From Thermoplasmatota archaeon (GTDB lineage Archaea; Thermoplasmatota; E2; DHVEG-1), in the NCBI GenBank assembly GCA_030615845.1, contig JAUWYM010000043.1, forward strand, positions 1 to 6,611: 6,611 nt of DNA. Reading direction: 5' to 3'. The position numbers and the translations under genes are program-made. Shown here piece by piece: positions 5,213-6,611 of this stretch; the stretch's first letter is position 1; every line of letters begins with the position of its first letter. The notes under the pieces were generated by a model. It was given only the letters and a program-made list of their open reading frames with translations, made no database searches and was not told the DNA's origin.

Positions 5213-5220
5213 AAATATAC
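5213..5220 (+). promoter_or_regulatory. TATA-like box of pheT
   Basis: AAATATAC is centred 26-27 bases before ATG 5244, predicting a leaderless pheT message. A closer AT-rich stretch (AAATATATT, 5224-5232) would place the start inside the gene and is less likely. No Shine-Dalgarno precedes the ATG. Confidence 0.5.
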
Positions 5221-5243
5221 TAAAAATATATTCCACCAGTTGT

Positions 5244-6611
5244 ATGCCAGTCGTAACATTTGATTATAACGATTTCATCCATATTCTAGGACATCAAATT
5301 TCAAAGGAAGAACTTATGGAGAAACTACCGATGATTGGTGGAGATTTTGATAGGATTGAAGGAGATGAGATTAGTATCGAGTTTTTTCCAAACCGGCCTG
5401 ATTTGGCGTCTGTTGAAGGCATTGCACGAGCATCTCGAGCTTTCTTTGGATTTGAAACTGGGTTAAAAAAATACGATGTGTTAAAATCAGATATCTTATT
5501 AAAAGTAGATCCCTCTGTTAAAAAGGTACGTCCTTTTGTGACGACTGCTCTTATAAAAAATGTTACGATGACTGATGAGCTTATTGCATCACTTATGGAT
5601 ATGCAGGAAAAACTTCATTTCGGACTTGGAAGAAATAGAAAAAAGGTTGCAATTGGTGTCCATAATTTCGAGCCGATAACCCCTCCTTTTTCTTATAAGG
5701 CTGTTGATCCAGATTCTGTGCAATTTATTCCCCTTGCAAAGGACGACTCTATGACGCTTCGTGAAATTCTTGAAAAACATGAAAAAGGTGTTGATTATGC
5801 CTATATCCTTGAAGGATTTGACACGTATCCACTTATTGTCGATGCCAACAACAATGTGCTTTCCTTTCCTCCGATTATCAACGGAAACCTCACGGAGGTA
5901 ACGCCGTATACCAAAGAGATTTTTATTGATGTTACGGGTACCGATAGAAAAGCAATAAACTATGCATTAAATATAGTATCAACTGCTCTTGCTGAGAGAG
6001 GTTGTCAGATTTATAATACCACTGTTTACGATGAAAACAAAACCTATCTTTCTCCAGATCTAAATCCTGCTAAAAGGGATTTATCAGTTGGTTATGTCAA
6101 TAAGATTTTAGGGGCCATATTAAAAGATACAGAGATTATAAGATGTCTCGGGAAAATGGGATATAATTCTTCTGTAATTGGTAGTGGTAAACTTGCTGTT
6201 GAGATACCAGCTTGGAGGTCAGATATTTTACATGAGATTGACCTTGTCGAAGATGTCGCAATTGGATATGGCTTCGATGTCTTTGAAACAGATTTTCCTC
6301 AGTCATTAACATTTGGAAAAACCCTGCCGCATCATGATTTACTGGAGAGTTTACGAAGCATAATGATTGGACTTGGATTCAACGAGGTCACCACCTTTAC
6401 TATTTCTAACGAAAACGATGAATTTACAAACATGGGACTTGAAGTTGGGACTATGGTTGAAATAGAAAACCCAATAGGTGAAGAATATGCAGGTCTGCGC
6501 ACTGGTCTTCTACCGTCACTATTAAAGATACTTAGAGAGAATAGGCATCATCCATTGCCTCAACAGATTTTTGAAGTGGGAATCGTGATTAATGAACACG
6601 CGAAGAACCAC
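5244..6611 (+). CDS. pheT: Phenylalanyl-tRNA synthetase beta subunit, archaeal type, partial (C-terminus cut)
   Basis: PheT pairs with PheS in the alpha2-beta2 enzyme that charges tRNA-Phe in the cytosol. The beta subunit carries the editing site and helps bind tRNA. The start [15 protein letters not shown], without the N-terminal tRNA-binding-like domain of bacterial PheT, marks the archaeal/eukaryotic form. [18 protein letters not shown] (45-62) is the conserved opening block. The B3/B4 editing region covers about 85-260, including [14 protein letters not shown] (129-142). The B5 domain at about 275-345 ends in [22 protein letters not shown] (322-343). The catalytic-like domain begins near 360 and includes [12 protein letters not shown] (378-389), [21 protein letters not shown] (407-427) and FEVG (443-446). 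The 456 visible residues are most of the usual 540-560; the rest lies beyond the edge. Here it is the first gene after a divergent promoter shared with DUF373, and pheS is not adjacent on its 5' side, as is common in archaea. Start and identity are secure. Confidence 0.97.
   Translation, partial: MPVVTFDYNDFIHILGHQISKEELMEKLPMIGGDFDRIEGDEISIEFFPNRPDLASVEGIARASRAFFGFETGLKKYDVLKSDILLKVDPSVKKVRPFVTTALIKNVTMTDELIASLMDMQEKLHFGLGRNRKKVAIGVHNFEPITPPFSYKAVDPDSVQFIPLAKDDSMTLREILEKHEKGVDYAYILEGFDTYPLIVDANNNVLSFPPIINGNLTEVTPYTKEIFIDVTGTDRKAINYALNIVSTALAERGCQIYNTTVYDENKTYLSPDLNPAKRDLSVGYVNKILGAILKDTEIIRCLGKMGYNSSVIGSGKLAVEIPAWRSDILHEIDLVEDVAIGYGFDVFETDFPQSLTFGKTLPHHDLLESLRSIMIGLGFNEVTTFTISNENDEFTNMGLEVGTMVEIENPIGEEYAGLRTGLLPSLLKILRENRHHPLPQQIFEVGIVINEHAKNH

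Noticed and set aside
5589..5780. Minus-strand open frame inside pheT
   Set aside because: It lies antisense to the conserved editing domain and has no promoter or ribosome binding site.
1..6611. tRNA, rRNA, CRISPR array, insertion sequence, attachment site
   Set aside because: No T-loop GTTCRANTC context, rRNA blocks, spaced direct repeats or transposase motifs were seen on either strand.

Overview
The window looks like a piece of an AT-rich archaeal chromosome, most likely from Euryarchaeota in the broad sense and possibly near Thermoplasmatota or a methanogen relative. Three protein families support this: archaeal ribosomal protein uL16 (L10e type), the archaeal/eukaryotic form of PheRS beta, and the archaea-typical membrane family DUF373. 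Archaeal TATA boxes at about -26 support it too. The exact lineage cannot be fixed by reading alone.

Layout, left to right. (1) Bases 1-854, minus strand: a reading frame that stays open from the left edge, encoding most of an alkaline phosphatase/sulfatase-superfamily enzyme cut by the window. A palindromic operator-like site lies at its promoter. (2) 855-1694: a region rich in regulatory sequence. It holds a minus-strand 35-residue single-helix microprotein (1005-1112), a likely terminator hairpin, a plus-strand two-helix small membrane protein (1247-1438) and a C/T-rich stretch with a long-range stem that may be a small RNA. (3) 1695-1904: a second small membrane protein, whose promoter core resembles that of the first. 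(4) 2013-2531: uL16. (5) 2536-3903, minus: an M50 site-2-type membrane metalloprotease with a PDZ domain, convergent with uL16 across a 4-base gap. (6) 3972-5108, minus: a DUF373 membrane protein. (7) 5244-6611, plus: pheT, divergent from DUF373 and truncated at the right edge.

uL16 and pheT serve translation. The protease and the DUF373 protein are membrane proteins with their own promoters. The three small membrane proteins and the phosphatase-like enzyme form an accessory-looking left half. The phosphatase-like gene uses codons unlike pheT (ATA, CTA, AGG instead of ATT, CTT, CGN), which suggests a different history. Two initiation modes coexist. Five genes have TATA boxes placed so that transcription would start at or within a few bases of the start codon (leaderless). 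uL16 and the two plus-strand small membrane proteins have 5' leaders with Shine-Dalgarno sequences. No tRNA, rRNA, CRISPR array or insertion sequence was seen.
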